This document shows positions 7,490-16,083 of a stretch of DNA of 50,350 nt, one piece after another; position 1 is the stretch's first letter; each line of letters begins with the position of its first letter. The stretch spans positions 1 to 50,350 of the forward strand of contig CAKQXY010000025.1 in the NCBI GenBank assembly GCA_934292725.1. The letters are read 5' to 3'. The notes under the pieces were generated by a model, which saw nothing but the letters and a program-made list of their open reading frames with translations, had not been told where the DNA came from and made no database searches. Both the position numbers and the translations under genes were made by a program. The stretch is from an uncultured Lachnospiraceae bacterium. Lineage in GTDB: Bacteria; Bacillota; Clostridia; Lachnospirales; Lachnospiraceae.

Positions 7490-8842
7490 ATGGCAAAAAA
7501 TGCAACAAGGGAGATGACATCTGGAAGCCCGCTCAAATTAATTTTAAGCTTTGCAGTTCCGCTACTGCTTGGCATGCTGTTTCAGCAATTCTACAGTATG
7601 GTCGATACTATTATCGTAGGAAAAAGTTTGGGCGTTGATCAGTTGGCCGGTGTCGGCTCGACAGGCGCAATCAACTTTATGATTATAGGATTTTGCAATG
7701 GTGTCTGCAGCGGATTCGCTATCCCGATAGCGCAAAGCTTTGGCGCAAAGGACTACAAGAGACTGCGAAAATTTGTTGCAAACGCAGCCTGGCTGTCCAT
7801 CGCATTTGCAGCTGTTATGACAGTTGTCGTCTGCGTACTATGCAGACAAATTCTTTCCTGGATGGATACACCAGAAAATATTTTTGAATATGCCTATAGC
7901 TACATATTTATCATTTTCCTCGGAATACCTGCCACATATCTTTATAACCTGCTGTCAGGTATTATTCGTTCTCTCGGAGACAGCCGCACGCCAGTTATTT
8001 TTCTGGTTATCTCAGCCATGTTAAATATTCTTTTTGACTTGCTGGCAATTCTTGTGCTGCACATGGGAGTGGCAGGCGCTGCATGGGCTACAGTTCTTTC
8101 CCAGTTGATTTCTGGTATTCTATGCTTCTTATATATGAGAAAGCAGTATGATATTCTCAAATTTGAAAAGGATGAGATGAAATTTGAGGGACGCCAGGCT
8201 ATTATTCTTTGCAACATGGGCATTCCAATGGGTCTGCAGTACTCCATTACCGCAATCGGAAGCGTTATCTTACAGACTGCAGTAAACTCACTTGGTTCTC
8301 AGGCCGTAGCCGCAGTTACAGCTGCCGGCCGTATCTCTGGCTTTAGCTGCTGCCCGTTTGATGCACTTGGCTCCACAATGGCAACATATGCCGGTCAAAA
8401 TGTCGGTGCTGGAAAGCTTGATCGTGTTGGAAAAGGCTTGAAATCAGCAAGCTTCATAGGCGGTATCTATGCCATTATTGCTTTCTTTGTATTATCATTA
8501 TTTGGAAGACAAATTGCACTGCTGTTTGTATCTGCAGATGAGACTGCCATTCTTGATCAGGTTAAGCAGTTTTTAGTTTTCAACACAGCTTTCTACATTC
8601 CGCTTTGCCTCGTCAATACTGTGAGATTTTGCATACAGGGAATGGGCTATTCCCGCTTGGCAATCTTAGCCGGTGTCTGTGAGATGGTTGGAAGAATTAT
8701 TGCCAGTCTTGTTCTTGTGCCGCTCATTGGCTTTGTTGGCATATGTCTTGCCAGTCCAATTGCATGGATCATGGCAGATCTATTCCTTGTTCCGGCATAC
8801 TGCCATACAATAAATCGAATGAAAAAGATATTAGCTTCTTAA
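7490..8842 (+). CDS. MATE-family multidrug/organic cation efflux transporter
   Basis: An inner-membrane antiporter of 450 residues with about twelve membrane segments in two MatE halves. The N-terminal signature (PLLLGMLFQQFYSMVDTIIVGKSLG) and its second-half counterpart (GIPMGLQYSITAIGSVILQ) are both present. Such proteins export cationic drugs or metabolites using a sodium or proton gradient. The ribosome binding site is AAAAGGAGC. It is a monocistronic unit between its own promoter and the bidirectional terminator at 8862-8916. The substrate cannot be inferred from the neighbours. Confidence 0.95.
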   Translation: MAKNATREMTSGSPLKLILSFAVPLLLGMLFQQFYSMVDTIIVGKSLGVDQLAGVGSTGAINFMIIGFCNGVCSGFAIPIAQSFGAKDYKRLRKFVANAAWLSIAFAAVMTVVVCVLCRQILSWMDTPENIFEYAYSYIFIIFLGIPATYLYNLLSGIIRSLGDSRTPVIFLVISAMLNILFDLLAILVLHMGVAGAAWATVLSQLISGILCFLYMRKQYDILKFEKDEMKFEGRQAIILCNMGIPMGLQYSITAIGSVILQTAVNSLGSQAVAAVTAAGRISGFSCCPFDALGSTMATYAGQNVGAGKLDRVGKGLKSASFIGGIYAIIAFFVLSLFGRQIALLFVSADETAILDQVKQFLVFNTAFYIPLCLVNTVRFCIQGMGYSRLAILAGVCEMVGRIIASLVLVPLIGFVGICLASPIAWIMADLFLVPAYCHTINRMKKILAS

Positions 8843-8861
8843 GTTTACAATACCTATTTAG

Positions 8862-8916
8862 AAAAATACCCCTCGACAGGCTTTATGTGAGCAGACTGAT
8901 CGAAGGGTATTTTTTA
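8862..8916. terminator. bidirectional terminator between the MATE and CvpA genes
   Basis: AAAAATACCC near 8862 pairs with GGGTATTTTTT near 8904, with an inner TCGA/TCGA pairing. The structure gives a T-run on either strand and can end both convergent transcripts. Confidence 0.75.
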
Positions 8917-9612
8917 TTAGCGTACTGCCTTAAGCAGTGCATTTAGCAAAAAATTATTATTATAAAGAAATGTCAGCAGCGTACTCTGTGTAATCATTGA
9001 AAGTGCCTCGCGCCCCCAATCTTGTGCTGCAAACGCCGTCACAACAATTCCGCCGCTCCATATTATAATCAACGCAGTAAAAAGCCCGCAAATAGCACCT
9101 GCAATACAGTCAATCTGATGCAAAACAGGCAGTCTCACAATTCCGGCTAAAAGCATTGTCACAATACGAAGCAAAATCCATACAACAACGAAACTGATAA
9201 TGCAGCAGACAGCCTCAAATGCCAAATCTGTGAGCCATCCCGTAATATATGCTGCTATATTTTGAATGCCACGCTGCTCATAAACTGCCTTGCTGTTGCT
9301 TTGCTCTAAAGATTTTGTCAGAACATCAGGCAGATTCAGACTATCAATGACCTTATCTGTCAGCTGCGCCTGTCCCGCCTGAATCTCTTGTGTCTTTTCT
9401 TCCACAAATGAACTAACACTAGTCTCTATTGCTGCATAAATCCCTGTCTGGTCTTTCACAAAATCAGACACAGGCTCGCGGACAAACAGCATGATTACCA
9501 AGCTTACAAAAAAGGACGCAAATGAAAGAACTGTTTTTACAAGTCCTCTTTTTGCACCAGCCAGTGTCGCAAGTACAATCAATACGATTACCGCTATCAC
9601 AAGCCAATTCAT
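8917..9612 (-). CDS. CvpA-family membrane protein
   Basis: A 231-residue protein with four or five membrane segments. It begins with a CvpA-type helix (WLVIAVIVLIVLATLAGAKRGLVKTVLSF); a basic GAKRG motif follows the first helix as in colicin V production proteins. An extracytoplasmic loop of about 80 residues separates the first two helices from the last ones. The biochemical role of CvpA proteins is not established. It follows the TPR/coiled-coil gene by 20 bases and is the last gene of the minus-strand block. The two may work together at the membrane, which is an inference from position. Confidence 0.88.
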   Translation of the reverse strand: MNWLVIAVIVLIVLATLAGAKRGLVKTVLSFASFFVSLVIMLFVREPVSDFVKDQTGIYAAIETSVSSFVEEKTQEIQAGQAQLTDKVIDSLNLPDVLTKSLEQSNSKAVYEQRGIQNIAAYITGWLTDLAFEAVCCIISFVVVWILLRIVTMLLAGIVRLPVLHQIDCIAGAICGLFTALIIIWSGGIVVTAFAAQDWGREALSMITQSTLLTFLYNNNFLLNALLKAVR

Positions 9613-9632
9613 AGAATCACACCTTTCTTTTT

Positions 9633-11981
9633 TCAGCCAACTTCAAAATCCTTATCACGCAAAATCAGACAGCCTCTCTTGTCATATTTGCTCTGGAAGA
9701 TCTTGCGCATAGATTTTTTCTCGGCCTTCTCAATTGCATTATTTACAATCATCTCAACAATGCGCTTTTTATTGCGCTCCTGATTGCCTGCAATTACCTT
9801 TAAGCGCTCCATCAGTGCCAGCTCACCTGATTTATCAAACACACTGTCCTCTCTGTCTGCATATCCTCTTGCATACTCAAGAAGCTCTGTGACAGAATAT
9901 GTCTCACGGACAAATTGAGCCGTAACTACCTGTGCAAGCTGTGGGTAATCAATAAGCAAATGACGTATTGAGGCCGGTGTATCAATGAATACAACAAGCA
10001 AGCTTCTGTCAGTCGGATCAATGATCTTACAAAATTCATTGATGACACGTTCATTCATGTCTGCAGCATCTTCAATCAGAATCGTCTTTCCAAGAAGCTT
10101 ATCAATTGACTTAACAAGTCCCTTCTGATTCAGCTTCTGACCTGTAATTTTCACAACAGATCTAGGAACTGCACGTGAAGAACGTTCTGCCAGTTCCTCT
10201 AAATATTCAAGTGCCAGTTCAATATCATCCTCATCCGGCATCGCCTGAATAGCAAAATGCCATACACGTGACATATCCTCCGGATTGACAATTGGAAGTC
10301 CACCATTTGCTGTCATCTCCACTTGACGGCTCTCAGCAGATTCTTCCTGAGGTTCTTTCACTTCTGGTTCTTCTTGAACTTCTTCCTCTGGCTCTTCCAC
10401 AAATTCTTCCTGAATTTCTTCCTGAGGCTCTTCTTCTGGCTCTTCTTCGGATTCTCCTTGAACTTCTGCTTTCTCTGGCTCTTCCTCAAATTCTTCCTGA
10501 ATTTCTTCCTGAGGCTCTTTTTCTTCAGGTTCTTCCTCAAATTCTTCTTGAGGCTCTTCCTCTTCTGGTTCTTCCTGAATTTCTTCTTGAATCTCTTCTT
10601 GAACTTCTTCCTCTGGCTCTACTTCCACCGTTTCTGCAACTGGTGCTGCCCACTCAGAAATCTGCGGTTCTTCTTCTGGATGATATGCTTCAAACCAAAC
10701 AGTCTCATCAGCGTTTTCACTATCCGAGGTTTTCTCTGCAGTTTCGGTATTTACAGTTTCAGTGTTTGCAGTTTCAGTGTCTGAAGTTTTGTTTTCTGAA
10801 ATTTCACTTTCTGAAGTTTCATTTTTTAAAGTTTCATCCTCTGAAATTTCATCCTGTATATAGGAAAGCTCCTCAGGTACCTGCAGTTTTTCTTCCTCTT
10901 CAACATCTGAATGAATATCAGAAACCAGCTCCAAATCCTTCTCCTCGGCAAGCTGCTGCACCTGCTGTACCTGCTTTGCCAGTTCATCCTGCAGCTCGTT
11001 CTGGGCATCCTCCTGCTTTGCACGCTGAATTACTGCCATAATTTCATTCATGTCACTCGTAACAACACTTTGTCTGGCATGTTCTAATCTTTGTGCCTTC
11101 TTTAAGCGTTCTACTGCCTCAAGCTCCTCTTCACGCTGCTTACGAAGCTTTTCTTCACGCTCTAGCAAAGCCTTCTGCTCTTCCTCGCGCGCCTTAGCCT
11201 CTTTTTTAGCGGCCTCCTGCTCTGCCTGATATGCCTTTTCCTGCTCTTCCTGCCACTTTGAAATTTTTTCCTGTGCGGCAGCTTTTTTAGCCAACTCTGC
11301 CTGTGATTCTTTCTTTTCCTGCTCTTCTTGCTTTTTCTGAAGCTTTTCGTTTTCTTCCTGTGCCTTTTTGTCTGCAAACTTCTGAGCCTTTTCCTTTTGT
11401 GCCGGTGTTAACGGTGCAAACTGACTCTTAAGAGAAAGTGCCTTTTCCACATATTTTCCAAGGCCAAACCAAAGAATAATATCATCACACAGCTGGATAC
11501 ATTTATCCTTCTCATTATTCATCGCATATAAAACAGCCAGCTCATATGCCCACTTTTCATCAAAATCTTCTCTCTTGTAAGCCTCAAGAATTTTGATTTT
11601 TTCATCAAGAGTCGCCTTCTGATAACGTGCCATCTTATATAAAAGAATATATCTTCCCTGATCATTTGGCGCTATGCGGCAAAATTCCTCGAAGTAATTT
11701 TTCGCATCATCATAGCTGTCTGCCTTCAATGCAAGCTCCGTTAGACGATACACGATACGGCGTCCCATCGCTGCATACTCATATGCCTGCTGCAAAATAT
11801 CGATCGCCTTTTCATACTCTCCTACTGCTGTATAGACATCAGCTGCCAGTGTCAGCATTTTTACATCGCGGATTTTTGTCCAGTCGATCGTATCGCACAG
11901 CTTTGCAGCCTCTCCATACTCTTTTCTGGCTGCAACCTGTCTGATATGCTCTGTTTTTAACTGATATTCGTATTTATCCAT
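9633..11981 (-). CDS. TPR and coiled-coil protein with Glu-rich spacer and degenerate AAA-like C-terminus
   Basis: A 782-residue protein with four visible regions. Residues 1 to about 190 are TPR-like helix pairs. Residues 190-345 form a charged coiled coil rich in KKEEQE and KAREEEQ. Residues 350-560 are a low-complexity acidic spacer with repeated EEPEEE/EEIQEE units. The last 220 residues resemble the end of SpoVK/CbbX AAA+ ATPases: ILIEDAADM stands where Walker B is expected, and LVVFIDTPASIRHLLIDYPQLAQVV recalls the family's NPGL stretch. No Walker A (GxxxxGKT) is seen. It is probably a scaffold rather than an ATPase. Sited between recR and cvpA. Confidence 0.8.
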   Translation of the reverse strand: MDKYEYQLKTEHIRQVAARKEYGEAAKLCDTIDWTKIRDVKMLTLAADVYTAVGEYEKAIDILQQAYEYAAMGRRIVYRLTELALKADSYDDAKNYFEEFCRIAPNDQGRYILLYKMARYQKATLDEKIKILEAYKREDFDEKWAYELAVLYAMNNEKDKCIQLCDDIILWFGLGKYVEKALSLKSQFAPLTPAQKEKAQKFADKKAQEENEKLQKKQEEQEKKESQAELAKKAAAQEKISKWQEEQEKAYQAEQEAAKKEAKAREEEQKALLEREEKLRKQREEELEAVERLKKAQRLEHARQSVVTSDMNEIMAVIQRAKQEDAQNELQDELAKQVQQVQQLAEEKDLELVSDIHSDVEEEEKLQVPEELSYIQDEISEDETLKNETSESEISENKTSDTETANTETVNTETAEKTSDSENADETVWFEAYHPEEEPQISEWAAPVAETVEVEPEEEVQEEIQEEIQEEPEEEEPQEEFEEEPEEKEPQEEIQEEFEEEPEKAEVQGESEEEPEEEPQEEIQEEFVEEPEEEVQEEPEVKEPQEESAESRQVEMTANGGLPIVNPEDMSRVWHFAIQAMPDEDDIELALEYLEELAERSSRAVPRSVVKITGQKLNQKGLVKSIDKLLGKTILIEDAADMNERVINEFCKIIDPTDRSLLVVFIDTPASIRHLLIDYPQLAQVVTAQFVRETYSVTELLEYARGYADREDSVFDKSGELALMERLKVIAGNQERNKKRIVEMIVNNAIEKAEKKSMRKIFQSKYDKRGCLILRDKDFEVG

Positions 11982-12001
11982 TTTGTCACCATTTCCTGCA
12001 A

Positions 12002-12601
12002 CTATAATTCCACACGTCCATCAAGTGCACGTGTTAATGTCACTTCATCTATATATTCCAAATCACCGCCTACAGGCACACCACTCGCAATACGCGTTAC
12101 CTTAATGCCAGCTGGCTTGATTAATTTACTTATATACATCGCTGTCGCTTCTCCTTCCAGACTGGAATTTGTCGCAATAATCACCTCTCGCACATCTTCG
12201 CGCTGCAGGCGCACCAGCAATTCCTTTATTTTAATGTCTCCCGGTCCGATTCCAAGCATAGGAGAAATTGCCCCGTGAAGAACATGATACACACCATCAA
12301 ATTTTCCTGTTTTTTCATAAGCCGCCAGATCTCTGGAAGTCTCCACCACCATGATCACCGACTTGTCTCTCTTTGCACTGCCACAGATCGGACATAGCTC
12401 CTGATCTGTCAGTGTAAAGCACTCCTTGCAATAGCGGATATTGCTGCGCGCATTCACCATCGACTGCGCCAGCTGTTCCACCTGCTCTTTTGGCATATTA
12501 ATAATATGAAATGCCAGACGCTGAGCTGATTTTGCTCCAATCCCAGGCAGTCTGGACAATTCTTCAATCAATTGATTTACTGTTTTGCTGTAAAAGTCCA
12601 T
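12002..12601 (-). CDS. recR: recombination mediator RecR
   Basis: RecR acts with RecO (and RecF) to load RecA on gapped DNA. At 199 residues it is full length. The helix-hairpin-helix (LPGIGAKSAQRLAFHII, about 18-34) is followed by a four-cysteine zinc motif (CKECF and CPICG, about 57-72). A Toprim domain (IMVVETSRDLAAYEKTG) follows. Its ATG overlaps the ebfC stop by one base (ATGA), the classical translational coupling of these two genes. Synteny with ebfC and dnaX supports the call. Confidence 0.97.
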   Translation of the reverse strand: MDFYSKTVNQLIEELSRLPGIGAKSAQRLAFHIINMPKEQVEQLAQSMVNARSNIRYCKECFTLTDQELCPICGSAKRDKSVIMVVETSRDLAAYEKTGKFDGVYHVLHGAISPMLGIGPGDIKIKELLVRLQREDVREVIIATNSSLEGEATAMYISKLIKPAGIKVTRIASGVPVGGDLEYIDEVTLTRALDGRVEL

Positions 12602-12966
12602 CAGAACGGAAAGCCTCCGCCAAGACCACCAAGGCTGCCGCCTAAACCACCTGCTAATTTACCCATTGACTGAGAAGAAGCCTCATCAACCTGACGCATA
12701 GCCTCATTTACAGCTGCTACGATCAGATCCTGCAATGTCTCGATATCATCTGGATCAACAGCCTCTTCTGCCAACTCAACATTTGTTACTTCTCTTTTGC
12801 CAGAAACAGTAACCTTAACAACACCGCCGCCTACACTTGCAGTAAATTCCTTTTCCTCAAGCTCCTTCTGCTGCTCCTCCATCTGGCGCTGCATTCTCTG
12901 TGCCTGCTTCATTAAATTGTTCATATTTCCTGGCATACCGCCTGGGAATCCACCTCTTTTTGCCAT
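12601..12966 (-). CDS. ebfC: YbaB/EbfC nucleoid-associated protein
   Basis: A 121-residue DNA-binding dimer of the YbaB family, normally found between dnaX and recR as here. The start is rich in Gly/Met (GGFPGGMPGNMNNLMKQAQRMQ). A coiled helix (QRQMEEQQKELEEKEF) and the conserved core GGGVVKVTVSGKREV follow. The C-terminus is a flexible Gly tail. Its role is nucleoid organisation and possibly help to RecR-linked repair; mechanistic detail is limited in the family. Confidence 0.95.
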   Translation of the reverse strand: MAKRGGFPGGMPGNMNNLMKQAQRMQRQMEEQQKELEEKEFTASVGGGVVKVTVSGKREVTNVELAEEAVDPDDIETLQDLIVAAVNEAMRQVDEASSQSMGKLAGGLGGSLGGLGGGFPF

Positions 12967-12998
12967 GTCTTTACTTTTCCTTTCAACTATAAATTTAA

Positions 12999-14600
12999 TT
13001 ATTCATCTTCAACACCAATTTCCATATTGATTCCCTCAATATGGCTGCCCCTTGTGATACGCGGCATCGCCTCGCCTGCCTCAAGAAGCTTCGCAGTAAT
13101 TGAAAATTCCCTCTGATACTGCTTATTTAACATCTGCCGAAGCTCTTCCATACGTTCCTGTCGAAGCATCAGCTCATAGTTAAATTTGTTTGTGAATACA
13201 ATGCACAGACCTTTTGCCTTATCATAGCTTATACTTGTTCCCATCAAAATCGAATTCATAAATCCCGACTGCATGTGAGAAAGCTTCTTCCACTCACTGC
13301 TTATCTTTTGATAGTCCTCATATTCAGCCTCACTTAATTCAACAGTCTGCGCTGCTTTTTGCATAACAGGCTGCTTTGCATCGCCTTCAAAATAAGAATC
13401 AAAAATGCTTCCTGACTGCTGTGGTTCTGTATTATTAACAAAACTGCCAGAAGCAATCTTCTCTTCAATTTGATCCAGTCTCACACGAAGGCTCTCTATA
13501 TCATCCTCCATCTGCGGCTGCATCATCTTAATAATTGCCATCTCAATAAGCACTCGTTTTGAGACAGCAAATTTGAGCTGATTTGAAAGCTCTGAACATA
13601 TCCTGATATTTCTCATCAGCACACTAAGCGCCACCATCTTTGATTCTTCGCGCAGCGCCTCATAATTTTCTTTTGTCATCTCAAGTGCCTGCGCACTCTG
13701 GTCTGCTGTCTGCACCAGCATAAGATTTCGCAGATACCAGATAAAATCCGTGACAAATTGGCTAAGATCGCGCCCCTGTGAACTGATTTCATCCATCAGC
13801 TGCACGCATCCTGGCACATCACATCGTATAATCAGGCGAAGCAGCTTAGAAAATACCTGCGTATCTACTGCACCAAGTACATCCAGTACCTTCTCATACG
13901 TCAGCCTCTGACCATAATAAAATGAAATACACTGTTCCAGAAGACTTAATGCATCTCGCATCGAGCCATCAGCTGCTTTTGCTACATAGCGAACTGCATC
14001 CTCATCTGCCTCGACACCTTCTGCCTTAAGCAGATTGGAAACCTGATCTGCTATTACATTATTTCCAATTCGCCTAAAATCATATCGCTGACATCTCGAC
14101 AAAACCGTGATTGGAATTTTATTTGCCTCTGTCGTTGCTAAAATAAAAATCACATATGCCGGCGGCTCCTCAAGCGTTTTTAAAAGCGCATTAAAAGCCC
14201 CCGCCGACAGCATATGCACCTCATCTATGATATAGACGCGATATTTTCCTTCTGTCGGCGAGTATTGAACCTGATCACGAATCTCTCTGATATTATCGAC
14301 ACCATTGTTTGATGCCGCATCAATTTCAGCCACATTTACCGAACGTCCCTCAAGGATCGACCGGCACACCGCACATTCATTGCACGGGCTTCCATCCACA
14401 GGATGCTCACAGTTGACAGCACGCGCCATGATCTTTGCAATCGTGGTTTTTCCTGTTCCTCTCGTGCCGCAGAAAAGATAAGCATGGCCTACGCGGTCTG
14501 AAATAATCTGATTTTTTAAAGTCCGTACAATGTGCTCCTGCCCTCTTACATCTTCAAATCGGGCAGGACGCCATTTGCGGTATAATGCTGTATATGCCAT
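12999..14600 (-). CDS. dnaX: DNA polymerase III subunits gamma and tau
   Basis: The clamp-loader ATPase of the replisome, 533 residues. Walker A reads GTRGTGKTTIAK near residue 45. The zinc motif is CEHPVDGSPCNECAVC. Walker B is IIDEVHMLS, and the SRC sensor occurs in LSRCQRYDF. The C-terminal third corresponds to tau and is divergent, as is usual. No A-rich slippery sequence for programmed frameshifting was noticed, but I did not search for it exhaustively. It follows pfkA by six bases. Confidence 0.97.
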   Translation of the reverse strand: MAYTALYRKWRPARFEDVRGQEHIVRTLKNQIISDRVGHAYLFCGTRGTGKTTIAKIMARAVNCEHPVDGSPCNECAVCRSILEGRSVNVAEIDAASNNGVDNIREIRDQVQYSPTEGKYRVYIIDEVHMLSAGAFNALLKTLEEPPAYVIFILATTEANKIPITVLSRCQRYDFRRIGNNVIADQVSNLLKAEGVEADEDAVRYVAKAADGSMRDALSLLEQCISFYYGQRLTYEKVLDVLGAVDTQVFSKLLRLIIRCDVPGCVQLMDEISSQGRDLSQFVTDFIWYLRNLMLVQTADQSAQALEMTKENYEALREESKMVALSVLMRNIRICSELSNQLKFAVSKRVLIEMAIIKMMQPQMEDDIESLRVRLDQIEEKIASGSFVNNTEPQQSGSIFDSYFEGDAKQPVMQKAAQTVELSEAEYEDYQKISSEWKKLSHMQSGFMNSILMGTSISYDKAKGLCIVFTNKFNYELMLRQERMEELRQMLNKQYQREFSITAKLLEAGEAMPRITRGSHIEGINMEIGVEDE

Positions 14601-14606
14601 TTATGA

Positions 14607-15677
14607 TTAATCTCCAAATGAAATTCCCATGAGCTTTGCTTCCTGAACCATCTCATCATCCGGCTGGATCATCTTAAGCTTTCCTGCAACATCTGCTAAC
14701 GGAATCTTTGCGATATGATTGTTCTTCATACCTACCAGGTAACCAAACTCTCCGTCTAAGATCATCTTGCCTGCTGCTGCACCAAGTCTTGTTGAAAGGA
14801 CACGGTCATAAGGACACGGACTTCCACCTCTTTGCATATGACCTGGAACTGCTACACGCACCTCCTGTCCAGTCAGTTCAGAAATCTTTGCACCAATCTC
14901 GTAAGAGATAGATGGATACTGACGCGTTGCAATATATTTCTTATATTCTTTCTTTGAAAGTGCAGCCTGCTCCTTGGAGATTGCACCCTCAGCAACAGCA
15001 ATGATTGAGAAACGCTTTCCTTCCTTAGCACGCTTATTTACAGCAGCTGCCACCTTATTGATATCATACGGAATCTCTGGAACAAGAATGATATCAGCTC
15101 CGCCTGCAATACCTGCATGAAGCGTAAGCCATCCTACCTTATGACCCATTACCTCTACGATAAAAACACGTCCGTGTGAAGCTGCAGTTGTATGAATACA
15201 GTCGATTGTCTGTGTAGCCAGATTGATAGCACTCTGGAAACCAAAAGTAACATCAGTTCCCCACAGATCGTTGTCAATTGTTTTTGGAAGTCCGATGACG
15301 TTAAGTCCTTCCTGACGAAGAAGATTTGTCGTCTTCTGGCTGCCATTTCCGCCTAATACTACGAGACAGTCGAGCTTTAGCTTCTTGTAGGTATTCTTCA
15401 TTGCCTCTACCTTATCAAGACCATTCTCATCCGGGACACGCATCAGCTTAAATGGCTGTCTGCTCGTACCCAAAATCGTACCGCCATTTGTCAGAATTCC
15501 TGAAAAATCCTTTGATTTCATAATGCGGTAATCCTCATAGATCAGTCCGCGATAACCTTCGATGAAACCAATGATTTCAACATCCTTTCTCTGATTATAT
15601 AGCGTCTTTGCAACACCTCTCATGGTTGCATTCAAGCTCTGACAATCTCCGCCGCTGGTTAACATTCCAACTCTCAT
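14607..15677 (-). CDS. pfkA: 6-phosphofructokinase, group with Gly/Lys active-site signature
   Basis: Catalyses phosphorylation of fructose 6-phosphate in glycolysis. The 356-residue chain has TSGGD at the start, GGNGS (108-113) and PKTIDND (131-137) with catalytic Asp135, GHMQRGGSPCPYDR near the C-terminus and MGHKVG. In E. coli numbering it has Gly at 104 and Lys at 124. Classical ATP enzymes have Gly/Gly and PPi enzymes Asp/Lys, so the phosphoryl donor cannot be decided by rule. Asn replaces the usual Asp103. It sits between the SRP RNA and dnaX, interrupting the common order, and has its own promoter overlapping the SRP terminator. Confidence 0.92.
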   Translation of the reverse strand: MRVGMLTSGGDCQSLNATMRGVAKTLYNQRKDVEIIGFIEGYRGLIYEDYRIMKSKDFSGILTNGGTILGTSRQPFKLMRVPDENGLDKVEAMKNTYKKLKLDCLVVLGGNGSQKTTNLLRQEGLNVIGLPKTIDNDLWGTDVTFGFQSAINLATQTIDCIHTTAASHGRVFIVEVMGHKVGWLTLHAGIAGGADIILVPEIPYDINKVAAAVNKRAKEGKRFSIIAVAEGAISKEQAALSKKEYKKYIATRQYPSISYEIGAKISELTGQEVRVAVPGHMQRGGSPCPYDRVLSTRLGAAAGKMILDGEFGYLVGMKNNHIAKIPLADVAGKLKMIQPDDEMVQEAKLMGISFGD

Positions 15678-15745
15678 TGTATCTTCCTCCTTATAATTTA
15701 GGATTTCAGCTATATCAATGGCAAAACTAACCCATCGTAGTTTTT

Positions 15746-15774
15746 ATTATACAAAAAAAGAGCTGTCGATGCAA
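15746..15774 (-). promoter_or_regulatory. pfkA promoter embedded in the SRP RNA terminator
   Basis: On the minus strand TTGCAT is followed after 17 bases by TATAAT, 69 bases before the pfkA ATG. The -35 hexamer lies in the loop of the SRP terminator hairpin and the spacer includes its 3' arm and T-run. Confidence 0.65.
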
Positions 15775-15784
15775 CAGACAACTC
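15753..15784 (-). terminator. terminator of the SRP RNA
   Basis: On the minus strand GAGTTGTC pairs with GACAGCTC around a nine-base loop, followed by seven T. It lies about 35 bases beyond the 3' end of the RNA. Confidence 0.8.
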
Positions 15785-15820
15785 CTAAAAAACTCTTTTT
15801 CTTTTGATATATCATTTTTT

Positions 15821-16083
15821 TGCGCATCCCGGCTTCGAATGCCACCCCCAGACGTTACCTCTGCAGCCTGCTCGGCTCAGGCACCCTCACGGCACACAAG
15901 AGATTCTGCTTAATGCTGCTTCGTTCCCGACCTGACATGGTTCACAGAGTCTTGTTGCGTAAGACCCAAACTTCAACGCCACTTACAAAGGGCAGCTCCA
16001 CAAGTGAAACACCCTCAGCCGAGATATGACCCCTACTATAGCGGATTGAAGGTACAAGGCACCGCTACCGCCCCGGCTGCGCA
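15821..16083 (-). ncRNA. ffs: signal recognition particle RNA, large bacterial type
   Basis: About 263 nucleotides, the length of the Bacillus scRNA with an Alu domain. Read on the minus strand it has GGTAGCGGTGCCTTGTACC near the 5' end and TAAGTGGCGTTGAAGTTTGGG in the Alu part. The S-domain tip is the highly conserved GTGAACCATGTCAGGTCGGG followed by AACGAAGCAGCATTAAG. The two ends can pair through TGCGCA/TGCGCA. It lies in the conserved order tadA, SRP RNA, dnaX. The exact ends are inferred from the closing helix. Confidence 0.95.

Noticed and set aside
10292..11041. Long plus-strand open frame rich in Leu/Pro/Phe opposite the TPR/coiled-coil gene
   Set aside because: It is the mirror of the Glu-rich low-complexity spacer; it has no ribosome binding site and no sensible composition.
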